From NCBI GenBank assembly GCA_037176725.1, contig JAZBRS010000014.1, positions 77,606,501-77,670,500 on the forward strand: a stretch of DNA of 64,000 bases, given 5' to 3'. Source of the DNA: Posidonia oceanica (Eukaryota > Streptophyta > Magnoliopsida > Alismatales > Posidoniaceae). Both the position numbers and the translations under genes were made by a program. The notes under the pieces were generated by a model. That model was not told the origin of the DNA, ran no database searches, and saw only the letters and a program-made list of their open reading frames with translations. Each line of letters begins with the position of its first letter. Position 1 is the stretch's first letter. Of the stretch, positions 21,059-33,303 are shown piece by piece.

Positions 21059-22774
21059 CTAGGCACTGATACGGACTTCTCTGACCTCTTCAGCTGTGCC
21101 GATATTAACAACCTCTGTTTCTTCTTCAACATGCAGGTTGGGGCCTTCTAGATCGTCGTCATAGGGCCGGAACTCGGGCAATGATTCATCATTCTCGTCC
21201 TCACCCATATCATCCTCCTCTCCATATGCAATAAGTTCCGAGAGGATCTCTTTCTCAAAGGTAGGGTTTGTGATGTCGAAAGAGTGTATATGTTCCGCTA
21301 CCTGGCCCTGGTGACGCTTTAGGATGGTCACGCTTACTAGAGTGTTCTTGTAGCCTCGGTGCGTGACCTCCGTCTTGGCAACTTCCTCTGCCTGCTCTGG
21401 CCTGACTGATTCTGCTAAGCACTCTGTTACTGACTCTGCTGATGGCCCTGCTGATTCTGTCAATGGCACTACTGATGGCCCTGCTACTGATGCTGCTGAT
21501 AACTCTGTTACTGATGCTGCTTTCAGCTCTGTTGGCTCAGTTGCTGCTGGGCCTGTTGATGCTTCCTTCACCACATCTTCTAATGTACTTGCAGAGGGTA
21601 TGCCAGACTGGCGACTGATCTGGGCACTGCCGCTTGCTACACTGCTTGAGTGAGGCATGTGCTGCACAAACCACCTAGACCCACCCTCTGGTTGCAGAGT
21701 AATGAGCTCATCTAGTCTAGGGGAGTCCGCTGTTGTTGAGTCTTCTTCTAAGACCATGATAGAGGCATGGTCTTCCTGCGGGGGAGCGTCCGTAACCATG
21801 GCTTTCCCTTTCCTCTCTGCAGTTTGGTGCTCTGCCAGGTCCTCTGCTATCGACTTGAGCTGTTCCTGGTATAGTAGCTCTAAGTCTCCCATCCATGAAT
21901 CGACCTGGACTTCTACCACCACTCTTTCCTCCTCATTCAAGGGTTAGTGGACGTAGTAGGCGCCGGGGGCCTGTGGCTCTGGCCCGGCTGCTAGATGTAT
22001 TACCGCCCTTGATGTTTGCATTGTCTGGCTCGCGGGAGCGCCTGATTGCGGTGGCTTCAAGATCGGAGATCCAAACAGGCTGTTCAGCGGGGCCGTAGAT
22101 GGGTGCGCTGCCAAGGTCACTGCTGCAGTTGGAAGGTAGGCAGAGGTGCTCTTCTGAGGGCCCAATGGTTGGGAGGCTGTGTTGCTCGACTGGACCTCTG
22201 CATCTAGTTGTGACAGTGAGGGTGCGGCCTCTGACGCCATGGGGGCCTGCCACGAGGGTTGCTGTTTTGCGGCAGGAAGATGTGTAGTGGACGGCGCTGG
22301 CTGCATTTTCTGTGATGTGGCTGCTGAAGTGGGCTGAGTCGCGCTGTTGGCTAAATTGACTGACTGTCCCTCCAAAGAGGGTGACAGCTGTACTGATGCG
22401 ACTGCGACCGTAGGTAGACTGCCTGACTGTGCCTAAAGGGGTGTCCCTGACTTCTAAGTTGCCGCTGCTGCTTGTGCTTGTGATACAGATGTGGCTGCAG
22501 AAATGTGAAAGCATGTCAGTCCTGCCACAGGGCCTGCTAAGTTGTCTGCTGTATCTGTTGAGGGTAGGGCCAAACAAATCGACCAGGGTGCCTCCGTGCT
22601 GATCAGAGCTTTGCCATCAGTTGGGACTGCCTCTACTGCACCAGACTGCTCCTTATCCGAGTAGTAGTCCTCAATGTAGACCCAATCTTCTACCGGCACC
22701 GCAGCTTGACCATCAATTGATCCCAGAATACCTGCACAGGTGAAGTTAGTGAGGTCCCTAGGGATGATCGTCTT
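21059..22774 (-). pseudogene. Long linker between protease and RT in B
   Basis: About 1.7 kb of mostly readable frame with Ser/Thr/Ala/Pro-rich composition. Conserved islands match element A: EDYYSDKEQS (near 22650), a GAYYVH end (near 21960), MGDLELLYQEQL, LDELITLQPEGG, RWFVQHMPHS and a tail of ILKRHQGQVAEHIHSFDIT and ILSELIAYGEEDD. The last 290 codons (21059-21940) are open. Ogre elements have an intron between protease and RT. Whether part of this linker is spliced out cannot be decided from sequence alone, but the islands argue that most of it is coding. I recognise no fold. Confidence 0.75.
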
Positions 22775-24048
22775 CTAATTCTTCAGTTGAAAGCAGTCAT
22801 CTACGTTGGGCTTGGGCTTGTAACCAAGGCCTTCTAATTTCCTCCGCTCCATTGCTACGATCAGCTCTGTGATCCCCTGGCCGTGACGCCCGAGCAGTGT
22901 GCCCTTAACGTAACCCCATCTGTGACATACATTCTCGACCATTCGAAAGGGGTTATTGTGAATGGCCAAGGAGTTGACGCGTTCAAGATCAGGAATGAAG
23001 TTAACCGGCTCACATCGATTAACGCAATATAAAGCATCAGAGGTTTCAGGGTCAAAGGGGATGGTTTGTGAAGAGACAGGGGAGACTACCTCGATCCGCT
23101 CCTTTTCAAAGTTCTCCGCCATGACGACAATGACATCATCGTCACGGCAGTACTTTATCATGCGATGGAGGGTCGAGGGGAGGACCTGATGCTTGTGGAG
23201 CCAAGGGTGCCCAAGCAGGAAGTTAAAGTTTGGCTTCAAGTCGACGACATAGAATTCTACATCGAATACGACCGGGCCAATGGCGAGAGGAATAATCAGG
23301 ATCCCTAGAGCGTCATGGTGGGTGTTGTCAAAAGCTGTCATTCCTTTTACGGCTGGTGTGATATCCTCGGCTTTGAATCTGAGCTTTGTTGCAGTACGCA
23401 AGGGGCAGACATTAAGGCCTAACCCGTTATCAACCTGTGTGAGAGGAATGCGAAAGTTTTTGAACTGAACCGTGACGAACAAGGGTTGTTGTGATTAATC
23501 CCCACCGGAGGCAGTTCATCACTAGTAAAAGAGATGATCTGAGGCTCTGCAATCATCCTTACCATGCTTTCCAAGGCTGAAGGCTCAATAGACTGAGACA
23601 CACAGGTGGCTTGGAACACACGAAGAAAAGGTTTGCGGTGTTCGGCAGAGGTGTGGATCAGGTCCCAAATGGATATGTCGGCTCTAACCTTCTTATGTTG
23701 GGAGGTTATATCAACCTTAGGTTGGTTCTTTTTGGCAGTAGGAGGGGTGGCTTTGGTTGCAAGTTCTAGAGAGACAGTCACAAGGGATTGGCTATAGTCC
23801 TGGCTTGTTATAGGTTGGGCAAGGGTTTGGCTTACTACAGGTTGGCTAGAGGCCTGGTCTGCTATGGGTTGGCTAGAGGGTGGGGGCATAGCAGGTTCTG
23901 GGTAGTTCGGCCTAACTGCCGGTGTTGGAGGTTTGTAGACCCTCCCCGATCGCATTACCTCCGCACACATTTCTATGGCGTAGCTGTGAGGTACGCGATG
24001 GGTGTCCTGAGTTAAATCAATAACCACAAGAGCACGTGCTACGAGCAC
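22775..24048 (-). pseudogene. Retropepsin-type protease region of B
   Basis: The upstream part (24048-23490) carries DTHRVPHSYAIEMCAEVM, SGRVYKPP, KKVRADISIWDLI and SFTSDELPPVGINHN. After a frame change near 23490 comes the aspartic protease fold: FVTVQFKNFRIPLTQVDNG, NVCPLRTATKLRF, then FNFLLGHPWLHKHQVLPSTLH. The catalytic motif is DNG rather than DTG or DSG. The segment from VQFKNF on is open for 235 codons (22775-23482). The protease cuts the Gag-Pol polyprotein. The same region in A is open except for one TAG, so the frame change is a lesion of B. Confidence 0.88.
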
Positions 24049-24077
24049 AGGAGGGGCTGCAGGGGGCCTATTGGATA

Positions 24078-26640
24078 CTAGGGAGAGAAGTAAGGTTGTT
24101 GGGGAGGGAAGGCAGGGGTTGGTTGAGGTCTACCTAAAAGGTGTACAGGGCATCCTAATTGAGGCCGCCCTAAGAGATGGGCAGGGGATCTAGGCTGGGC
24201 CCTAGCTAGGAGGTGTACAGGGGGTTGAGCCTGAGGAAGCACAGCGGGGGACGCGAAGGGGCGCTCCGGCCTGGCACGCAGTTGGATCATGTGAACTCCC
24301 GACTCAGAGCCGACAACAACCACAAGATAAAGATCAACAGGAAAGGGCTCAGAGATATCAGAGATGAGATAAGAAGGGTCTACTACAGATGTAGTAGGCT
24401 CAGAAGGGAAAAGAGAGTGAATACCTGAGGTTCCCGCACCTCCCGGATAAGAGTGCTCCGGTAGAGGTTGGCAGACGATGCCAGAATGAGGGGGAACAGA
24501 TGAGAGAGCAGATGCATGAGTAAGTGCATGAGTGGATGCCTCGTGCGTGTCGATTACAATCGTTCCCAATTCGATCAAGTCCTGAATGGCATTCCATAGG
24601 GTGAAGCAATTGTCCGTCGAGTGCCCGACACTTCGATGGAAATTGCAAAAGAGGTTCGCCATATACCAATACGGCAAGGGATTTGGGGGCGGGCGAACCT
24701 CCAGGAATCTCAGGAGCGATGCAACCTTTGGCAAGATGGCCGTGAGCAGTTCCACCAGTGGGGCGAACTTCTGCTTCTCAGTGGGTGGCCGTCTTTGCCT
24801 TGGGTATGAGCCTTACTGAACCGGTGCGGCAGGATAGACCAGTCGAGCGGTGGTAGTGATCTGTGGTGTGGGTGGATTCCTAGGTGCAAGAGCATACACC
24901 ATCTGAGCTGGGGCAGGTCGGGACGACAGGTGAATAGGCGCAGCAGCGGAATCGATGAATGCAATAGCGGTCTTCGGAGAATCTTTCTTCTTGGGACGAT
25001 TGTTGCTGCTACCGCTGTTGTTGTTGGAGGTGTTGCTGCTAGCACTGTTACAGCTGATTGCGGCCTACTTAGAGAACGCAGAGTGAGCAGGGAAGTTGCC
25101 ACTCCACAAAGAACTCTCCACGCACGCTCCAGCTCGGATTAGTACTGCAAAAGTAGTGACAGGTTGAATGCTAAGCAGAGCCCCGAGAGATGGCTGCGCC
25201 CTTTTGATAACAATCTCAATAGACTCCTCGTCAGAGGGTCTATCTCGGACTTGTGAGGCAAGGGCGCGCCAACGGTCAACGTACTCCCCGAACGGCTCGT
25301 TGGGATTCTGCTTGGTTGCGACTAGGTCTACGTGCTTTGGGACCAGGTTGAAGGAATATTGTTCCAGGAACGCCTGATTGAGGTCGTTCCAAGTCTTGAT
25401 GGCTGACATATCAAGTGAGGTGAACCACTTGAGTGCCAGCCCGGTCAAGCTCTTTTGGAACAGGCGGATTAGCAACCTCTCGTCAGCCTAGAGCTAAGCG
25501 AGATCACCGCAATACGCCTTCAGATGTGCTACGGGACAGCCCCTACCATTATATTTGTCGAAGTCTGGGATTTTAAACGTCGGAGGGAGTACCGCCTCTG
25601 GAAAGCAATAGAGGTCCCAGAACTGGTAGGTCTGGTACTCAGTACCCTGCACTAGTCATAGTGCCTTCTCCAAGACGTCAATCCTATTATTGATGGGGTC
25701 TGGATTTGCTGCCACAAGAGAGGGATCGGCAGGGGTAGTGAGCACATACGCCGAGTGGGTCGCACCTAAGTGCTCCTTCGAATCTACCATAGCATCGCCT
25801 GGTGGAGCAACGGGATGGCCGGTGTATCCGTGCGCTAGAACTGTGTATGCAGGAATGTATGCAGGGTTCTGGGCCTGATGCAGGGGAAGAGGATAAATGA
25901 CATGCTGTGCTGTGGAAGGTGTAGTGTGCTGGAGCATCAGTTGCTGCCCAGGCGAGGTACCAAACAGCGAGCCAGTGGGGTATTGTGCTCCAGCCAGCCC
26001 AAAGGACTGGCCACCAGGGGGCAGAGGTGCATGCTGTGCTATGTGTTGTGCTATGGGTGGCGGCAATCAAGCCCCCATCGTCGGAACCGTGAGCAGTTGA
26101 GGCGGAGGTGTAGTGGCAAATGCATGATATGCCGGAAATGGCTGCAAGGGAACCTCAGGAGTGACAGGAGTGAAGGAGGGACGAACTAATAGAGCCATAC
26201 CCTGTAGTCTCTAGGCGAGCTCCATCAGGTGCTGGTACTGTGCCTCAGGCGTCCCGCAGCGGGAATGCTGAAGTGCAGTGCAGGCGAGGGTTGAGAAGCA
26301 AGTGGCACGGACATAGACTGTCCGGGAGAAACAGGTCCTACAGCAAGAGTTGCAGCAGCGACAGAAGGGATGTCAATGGTGATGTATCCCTGGGAAGGAG
26401 GGGCCAAAGGCGTCTTCGGAACGCGAGTAACGATCATCAAGATGGACTCGGCGACCGGATCCAGAGGGACAGATGCTTGCCAATGTCCCGGGACGAACTG
26501 ATACTAGAGGCGTCAGGGGGGAAACCCTGGCGTCACAGGAGGCACAAAGGGAACCAAAGGAGCAACCGAAGCGGCCGAAGCAGAAACACCCTCCGTGGCA
26601 AGAGTAAGAAGAGGCTCACTAACGTACTAGGCCATTGCTG
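24078..26640 (-). pseudogene. gag of element B
   Basis: Three parts lie in order on the minus strand. First is a Pro/Gln-rich N-terminal part (26440-25656) ending in NNRIDVLEKAL. Second is a capsid-like part with FKIPDFDKYNG, LKAYCGDLA, RLFQKSLTGLALKWFTSLD and EPFGEYVDRWRALASQV (25620-25065). Third is a spacer and a zinc-knuckle-like motif CNFHRSVGHSTDNC (near 24647-24606), of form CX2HX4HX4C. In-frame TGA and TAG codons break the capsid segment (near 25654 and 25500). Gag forms the particle that houses reverse transcription. The start codon is not assigned because the N-terminus is poorly conserved. Confidence 0.85.
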
Positions 26641-27811
26641 ATTAAGAACGTGTGAGGATAGGGCTGCGACAAGGATGAAGAGGACGAGTCCTAGTAGGAG
26701 CTATCGTCACAAAGGCGGATAGCTCAGAAGGGGAATGGTCGCGAACAAAGGTCGCAACAAGGGTGTCAGTAGGGGACAGTACTCAAGCTCCAGCAAGGGA
26801 ACTCGCCTACCGATCACTGCTGACACAAACAGAAACAAACAGGGATTAGAAACTGAAAGAAAGATGCAAATGAGTTAAGTTAAATGGCATGAATGATATG
26901 TGTGCTTTCTAGCATGCTCTCCCTCACCAATCTAGTGTATCCTAGTAAGTAGTCTACTTTGGGTACTCATAGGTGTACAGGTCACCGACTTAGGTCAGAA
27001 AAAGTAGGTCCCCTGTCCAACTCCTAGCCAAAGCTGAGGTAATAACAGGGTGGTGCATTGGTGGCCCTGACCCGGCCAAAGCGTGGGTAGTACCCTCCAC
27101 TAGCACCGACACGACCCCTAGACAAGGGGGGACAGACCGACTGACTTGGGCCACGCCAAAAGCAGTGGAACAAGAGGTCGGGACCATCCTTCGCAGACTA
27201 ATAGGTGGACTCAGATGAGAGGATGCATGCCCTATATGATGCTTATGCAAATGATTAGAGTTTTTTATCTTGTATGTTTTATTAACTCAAAGGGAGTGCA
27301 GGTTTGTTGATGTCTCTAGTTGCTCCTAGAACTTCTTTTTACTTGCCTTTTTAGTTAGCCACAGGGAAAGCAATCAGTCTCTACTATCCTAGACATGGCT
27401 TGTGCAAAAGGGAAGAAAATCAACCAGATATGGCAAGCAAACAACATACATCACTGCAAAAGGCAAGTGCATGGCATGTGTAGGTGTTTGTGAGCATGAT
27501 AGTGAAGGGAAAACATTCATCATATCAAAAGGCATATATACAGGGTATGTGCGTGTGTATTGACATAGCAAGTGTGTAAAAGAAGCATTCATCACCCAAA
27601 AAACATGTATTATTGCCAGACAAGTATGTAGACATGCATTGTGCGACAAATAGAGCAATAATAAGCAAACAGGTAAAGAAAGTAAAGACAGGTAAGCAGT
27701 AAAGCAGATAAGAATAAACAAGCAAAGGAGACAGAGCAAACAAGGCAAAGTAAATGCCAAGGCGATGCAGGCGAGGTAGGTGCAAAACCTAAGCAGAGTA
27801 GCCATAAGGCG
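26641..27811 (-). other. 5' untranslated region of B, partly deleted
   Basis: There is no recognisable coding sequence and no primer-binding site. The part next to the 5' LTR that should hold the primer-binding site is missing, because LTR similarity starts only at 27812, about 425 bases into the LTR as counted from 7499. A short patch rich in leucine, cysteine and phenylalanine frames (27389-27859) is compositional. Confidence 0.6.
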
Positions 27812-30800
27812 ACGCTCGCATACGTAGGGGAATGCAAACTTTGAATACCTAAGTGCCATGAATGCCTAATTAGATGCTCAAAGGTGTGCTCTAAGTGATG
27901 GAATGCGATGCAAGGAATTAAACATGCTATCTAAGCGCTCAGCAACGCTGTCTGTGTTCCGAACCGGGTGAACCTTGGTTCGTGAGAACTCCAAGCAGTA
28001 AGCATCACTGCCCTAAATGCAAATGAAGGCGATAAAACAAAACATCAGTAAAACCAGGCAATGCAAGTGACATGCAAGGGAAAACAACAACAAACACATA
28101 AAACAGTGCAAGAAACAAAAGTCGACACGTGAAACGGCGCAAGAAACGAAGTAGGCACACAAAACAGTGCAAAAAACAAAGCAGACATGCAAAACGGTGT
28201 AAGAAACAAAGTAGGCACGCAAAACGGAGCAAGAAACAAAGCAGACATGTAAAACGGTGCAACAAACAAAGCAGACACGCAAAACGGTGCAAGAAACAAA
28301 GCAGGCACGTAGAACGGTGCAAGAAACAAAGCAGGCATGCAGAACGGTGCAAGAAACAAAATCGGCACCCAAAACGGTGCAAGAAACAAAGCGAAACAAA
28401 ATATCGTAAAAGCCATGCAATGTAGGTGTAAAAACATGCAGAGAGGAAGAGCAAGACAAGTAAGGAGAGGTAAGTAGTGTAAGTATGAAAACAAACGCCA
28501 CTTGAGGACCACACAATGCAGGTGTGAAGACCTACAAAGGGGAGAGAGAGCAAGCAGAGGGATCACCACTATCCTGTGACTGTTTCCCACTAGACCGTCC
28601 CACGATGTGTCTCGCACGCTGCCAAAAGCTCATGGTGCAATCGAATCGTGGAAAAGGGGGAAGAAGGTTGCAATTAGTAGTGAATCCAGGGGAAACTCAA
28701 CACAAAAACACTAAGAGTACGCAAAAAGAGGAGGTAGAGTTGATTGACAAGAAGAGGAAGTCCTAATCTACATGCTCGGAAAGCGCGGGGCGATAACAAT
28801 GCATGCAATGCACATGATATGCAAAAAGGATACTGTGCAGGAGTTCAGAAGGGCTTACCTTGGAGATCTGAGGCCTGATCAGAGATGAACTTCGTCAGCA
28901 TTGAAGTCTGCTCCACCGAGGTGGTCTAGGTGACTTGGTTGTGAAGATCCGATGGTCCAATCGGAAGATATTCAGGCTTCAAGGCAAAGGGCGCAAGGGC
29001 CAGGGGAGAAGAAGGGATCTAAGTGTAAAAGTGGGCCTAGGGGTGTGCAGAACAGTCCTCCCACATACATGGGAGCTAAAAGTGCTTAAAAGTGTGCAAA
29101 AATGCTAAATGCAATGATGCATGGGTGCAATGCATGCAAAAATGCAAAAAAAGGACCTAAGTGTCATGTTTTAGAAAAGTTAAGGACCTATATGCAATGA
29201 TTTTGAAAAGTTGGGGGCCTATATGCAAAGTTTTTGAAAACTTAAGGGTCTGGATGCAAATAAAATAAAATGCAGGGTCTGAAATGCAATTTAATATGGT
29301 AAAGATGCAATTAAATGATTTTTCTAAACATGTAGAGGACTGAAATGCAATTTGAAAACATGTAAGGGCTAAAATGCAATTTTATATGGTAAAGTATGTA
29401 ATTAAATGATTTTTCTAAACATGCAGAGGACTAAAATGCAATTTAAAATCATGCTGGGGCCAAAATGCAATTTAGTATGGAAAAAATGCAATTAAATGAT
29501 GCTATGCATGCATGTAGAGGACCAAAATGCAAAACTAAAATAAAGTAGGATAAAAGTGCAATGCAATAAGGTAAAATAAGAAATTAACTGAATTTAACAA
29601 CAGAACAGATGATTGACTTGCAAATAAAATAAACAAAAGGACTTAACAGCAATGTAATAAGATAAAAAGAGGCATTTAAATGACATTTAACAACCACAGG
29701 ACTTAGATGCAAAATAAAATAATTGCTGGACTGGAAAATAAGAAATAGAAAGGTATTTTGAACTACAGCAGGAACAATGTGCAAATAAAATAAATAACTG
29801 GGCTGGAACTAAAGAAAAACTAAAAAACTGTAACTGCAGAGGACTAACATGCAAATAAAAATAAAGAGCTAAGCTTAAACTAAAAGAAAACATAAGTTTT
29901 TATACAGCAGCAGGACTAACACGCAAATAAGCAAAACTACGTATTTTTCATACAATTTCATTTGGTTTTTTTTCAGATTTAAATGAATCTTAAACTGTAG
30001 CTGCACTGGAAAGTAAATAAACAAAACAGCAAGGTAGAAATGCAATTTCAGGGCAAAGTTCATAAGTTAAGGAAAAATAAAAGCGATGGCAAACGAACAG
30101 AAATAAAATAATGGGAACACTGTAGCAAAGCTAGCAGAGGCCAGTGCTAGAGAAGGAGGCGCGCTCGGACGACGCTGATAGGCTGGGGAGTTGTGTCGGA
30201 GGTGCACGGAGGCCGGAGGCGTGTCGGCGGACCATGACAGAGCTTGGAGCGAACCAGAGAAGGTGGCGGAGCTCTGCAGAAGCTCTGGAAGCAGACCGGA
30301 GGTTGGAGGCATCGACGGCGGAAACGGAGGGCAGGACAACGTTGCTGGAACCTCCACAGAGCTCAGAGGACCGACAGCGAGGGACGAGCGGGCCGGAGCG
30401 ACGATCTGCACGCAGAAGCTCGTCGGAGAAGACAGCTCCTCAGCGGCGACGACTTCGCGCGACACAGACCAGAACCCTATTCTAATGGGTCGGGGAGCAA
30501 GAGAGGAAGAAAGCTAGCCTAAGGGTGCAAGCAGGTACCTGTTTCGACGACTGAGCCACTCCCCCGACGTAGGTGGCTTTAGCAAAGGTCGGCGGTGGTG
30601 GTCCAGTTGGTGCAAGCGTTCCCGACGGCTCGCGAAGGTCGGGATCCACTCCAGGCGTCGCTCCGGAGCTTCCTGGATGCTCAGGTACAAGCTTGTAGAC
30701 CGGAGGAAGAAGTTAGCTCTTTTGGGTTCCACAGAGGCTGCCGGAGGTGGGGGGAGTGAAATGTTGCTCCTCGAGCTGAGTGGAGGGCTTCGGTGGACTA

Positions 30801-32852
30801 CTGGGTGTCTGGTGAGGGTGTGTGGAGGCTTGAATTGGGCAGTGGAGGGCTGTTGAAGGGAGTTTGCTGGCTGGGTGATTTTGGACAGAAGATGGAGGTA
30901 AGTGTTTGCGGTGGATGGTTCAGGCTGTGGTGGGTTGCTGGGCTGAAGGCCGAGGGGTCTGGAAAGCTAGGGTTTCGGTGAGTTGTGTGGAGGAGTTTGG
31001 GCTGAGTTGGTGGTCTGGAAAGCTGGGAATTCTGAAGGAAGGTGGAGTTGGTTTCTGTAGTAGAATTTCAGGTGTTTGGGCTTGGTTCTGGGTTGATTCA
31101 GGGAGTGGAATGGGTGGAGATGGATTGCTGGATTTCGGGTGAAGTTTGGGGAAGGATTTGGGATGGTTTGAAGGTCTACGAACGGGTCTGTTGGGAGAGG
31201 GAAGGAGGAGGAGAATTTTGCTGGCTCTCATGCTCTCTCTGGTGCTCTCAAATGGCAAAAGGTGGAGAAGGAACTGCTGAAGGGCTGGTTTTATTGGGAG
31301 GCATTGGAGCTGGGCGCGAGCTGCAAATTCAAATCCCACAGGCACGGAGGCAACTAGAGCTGAGGGAAGATCGGCGAGGCGACAGGCATTAATGCCGCTG
31401 AAGAGGAGATGGGAAAGCTGAGAGAGGAGAGGGTTCTGTTGCTGGAGGTGATGGAGGGGGAGAATTGAATTTGAAATGAGGGGGGAATGCTGTTGCAGCT
31501 TCGCGGGAGAAGAAACAGAAGGAAGAAGAAGAAGGAAGAAGAAGAAGGAAGAAGAGAAGGAAGGGAAGGAGGAGGAAGGCTAGGTCAGGTGGGCTGGGCT
31601 CATGCGGGAAAAGAAAGAAAGAAAAGAATAAAAGAAAAGAAGGAAAAGAGGGGAGAAGGCAGTGGAGTGGGCTGGGCTGGACTGAAATAAACGAAAAGAA
31701 AAGAAGAAAGAAAAGAAGGAAGAAACAAAAAGAAAAATTTAAAATGAAATAAAAAGATTAGGAAATATTTTAAAGTAGTTGTTTTTAAGTTGAGATTCTT
31801 AATTAGGTTTTAAAGGATTGTTTTTTAATTAATTAATTAGGGTTAGGAGGGGTTTTGCTTTTTGTTTTAAGTTTTCATGATTTTTTCCTAAGTTTTTCTT
31901 TAAATTGTTTTTTAAGTTTGTTTTAAATGTTTGTTAAGTTTTTTAATTGTTTTTAAGTTAAGTTTTTCTTGTTAAGTTTTTCCTCTCTTTTCTTTTTAAT
32001 TAGGTCTTTTAAATTGTTTTAAGTTTTAATTGTTTCTTTGGATTTGTTAACTGATTTTTAATTACTTACCCTAGGGTTTTTTTATTGTTTCTTCTTTTTT
32101 AGGATTTGTTTTTGATTTGTTGTTATTTTTAATAGGGTTCTTTCTTTTTGTTTGTTTTGGTTATATTTTTCTTTTGTTTTTTTTTTCCAATAGCATTTTC
32201 CTCTTCTTTGTTTTATATTTTTTAGATTGCATTCTTAGTTTTTTTTTTAGTTGCTTTTAGTTGGATTTTTCTTTTAATTGTTTGTCCAAGTTTTTTAATT
32301 ATTTCCTTTTAAAGTTTTGGTTTGTTTCTTCTTGTGTTTTCCTTTTTTAATTAGAGTTTTAAAGGTTTAGTGGAAGAAAGGAAAAGGGAAAGGAGAGGAA
32401 GAAGAAAAGAAAGAAATGGAGAAAGAAAGGAGAAAGAGAGGGGAGGAAAGAAATTAAATATTAGAAAATCAAGAGATAAGATAAAAATAAATTAAAAATA
32501 CAGATAAAATACAGGAAGGAAAGATGCACAAGGGGGGCCCACTGCCAAGCAAGAATAGGAGAAAGAAGGAGAGGAAAAGGAGGAGAATAAGAAAGAGAAT
32601 AGAGAGGAGAGAGAAAAGAGTAATTTTGGAGAGAGAAAATAATAATTTGGAGAGATGGGGAGGATAAAGGCTTGGAAATGGAGTGGGATTGGGTGAGTGT
32701 GTAACCTAGGGTTTCTAGTGTTTAACCTAGGGTTTGAAGTGGGATTTTGGAAAGTTTTTGGAAGGGTTTTGGGGTCAAAAAAAAGGGCCTTTGCCTAGGT
32801 TTTCTAGGGTTTTTGGGAGTGGTTTTGGTTTGAAATTCTAAGGATTTTTAGG
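27812..32852 (-). mobile_element. 5' LTR of element B, truncated at both ends
   Basis: It matches 7924-12836 throughout, in the same order and orientation. The extra length (5041 versus 4913) is explained by four more 30-bp minisatellite units. It lacks the terminal 425 bases at its left and about 145 bases at its right, including the TGTAGACACCCC start. The right break falls in TTTTTAGGCATTC, where B (TTTTTAGGAGGG at 12830-12840) and Z (ACTTAGGCATTC) share TTAGG. Confidence 0.92.
28095..28403 (-). repeat. 30-bp LTR minisatellite, 10 units
   Basis: Ten units of AAACGGTGCAAGAAACAAAG plus a 10-base spacer, ending in AAGCGAAACAAAATATCG as in the 3' LTR copy. The internal units 3-6 have no exact counterparts at 8200-8392. 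Confidence 0.95.
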
Positions 32853-33303
32853 CATTCAAAGTATGCATTTCCCCGCGTATGCGAGCGTAAGCCTAGAAAG
32901 ACCGATTCTCGGGCGTGTCGGGGGTGCCTAACACCTTCCCCACACGTAACAGGAGTCCTTGCCCTTTCTCTTGGCCCGCAATGACCATATTGCCCTTATC
33001 CTAGGCATGAGTCACATCATTTGCATCTCATTTCATTTGCATTGCATCGTATTGCATCTTTTGCTTGGTTTTGCGTGCTTATTCATGCATTTCCCCAGTT
33101 TTCCTTGTCTCCAGACTTAATAGACATGGTGGCGACTCTGATTTGTCTTATCTTCTTCTTTTCTTTCCTTTTTTCCCTTTTTTAAGTGTTTACGAGTTAA
33201 GTCTTCCTTCTCGAACACAGCCGCTAATAGTGAACCTGATTCCAATCGGTGCACGCGAGCTTTGGCATCGTGCATGGACGATCTGAACACTAGGATTACT
33301 ACA
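32848..33303 (+). mobile_element. 3' LTR of Z, terminal part
   Basis: From the TTAGG junction the plus strand shows the normal end of this LTR family: CGCGTATGCGAGCGTAAGCC, GGTGCCTAACACCTTCC, ATGGTGGCGACTCTGATTTG, GGTGCACGCGAGCTTTGGCA and a final GGATTACTACA ending at 33303. About 1.65 kb of the LTR expected between 7498 and here is missing. The bases after 33303 (GAAGT) would be the right target-site duplication of Z. Confidence 0.85.

Larger units (their letters stand above)
7499..32852 (-). mobile_element. Element B: 25-kb minus-strand Tat-lineage Ty3/gypsy element
   Basis: Two closely similar LTRs (7499-12981 and 27812-32852) flank a 14.8-kb interior. Read on the minus strand, the interior holds gag, protease, a linker, RT, two RNase H domains, integrase, an accessory ORF, the hairpin region and the polypurine tract. 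A sample of about 105 aligned LTR bases (from 9590 and from 29606) shows three differences, so the insertion is not ancient. Gag-pol carries many nonsense codons and is non-functional. The 5' LTR lacks both ends and no primer-binding site is visible. B lies inside the 3' LTR of Z. The left flank ATTTG (7494-7498) has no surviving partner because the right junction has been deleted. The size is like that of Ogre-type giants. Confidence 0.9.

Noticed and set aside
27389..27859. Membrane protein encoded upstream of gag in B
   Set aside because: The Leu/Cys/Phe-rich frames overlap in several phases and cross into the LTR; this is composition, not a gene.
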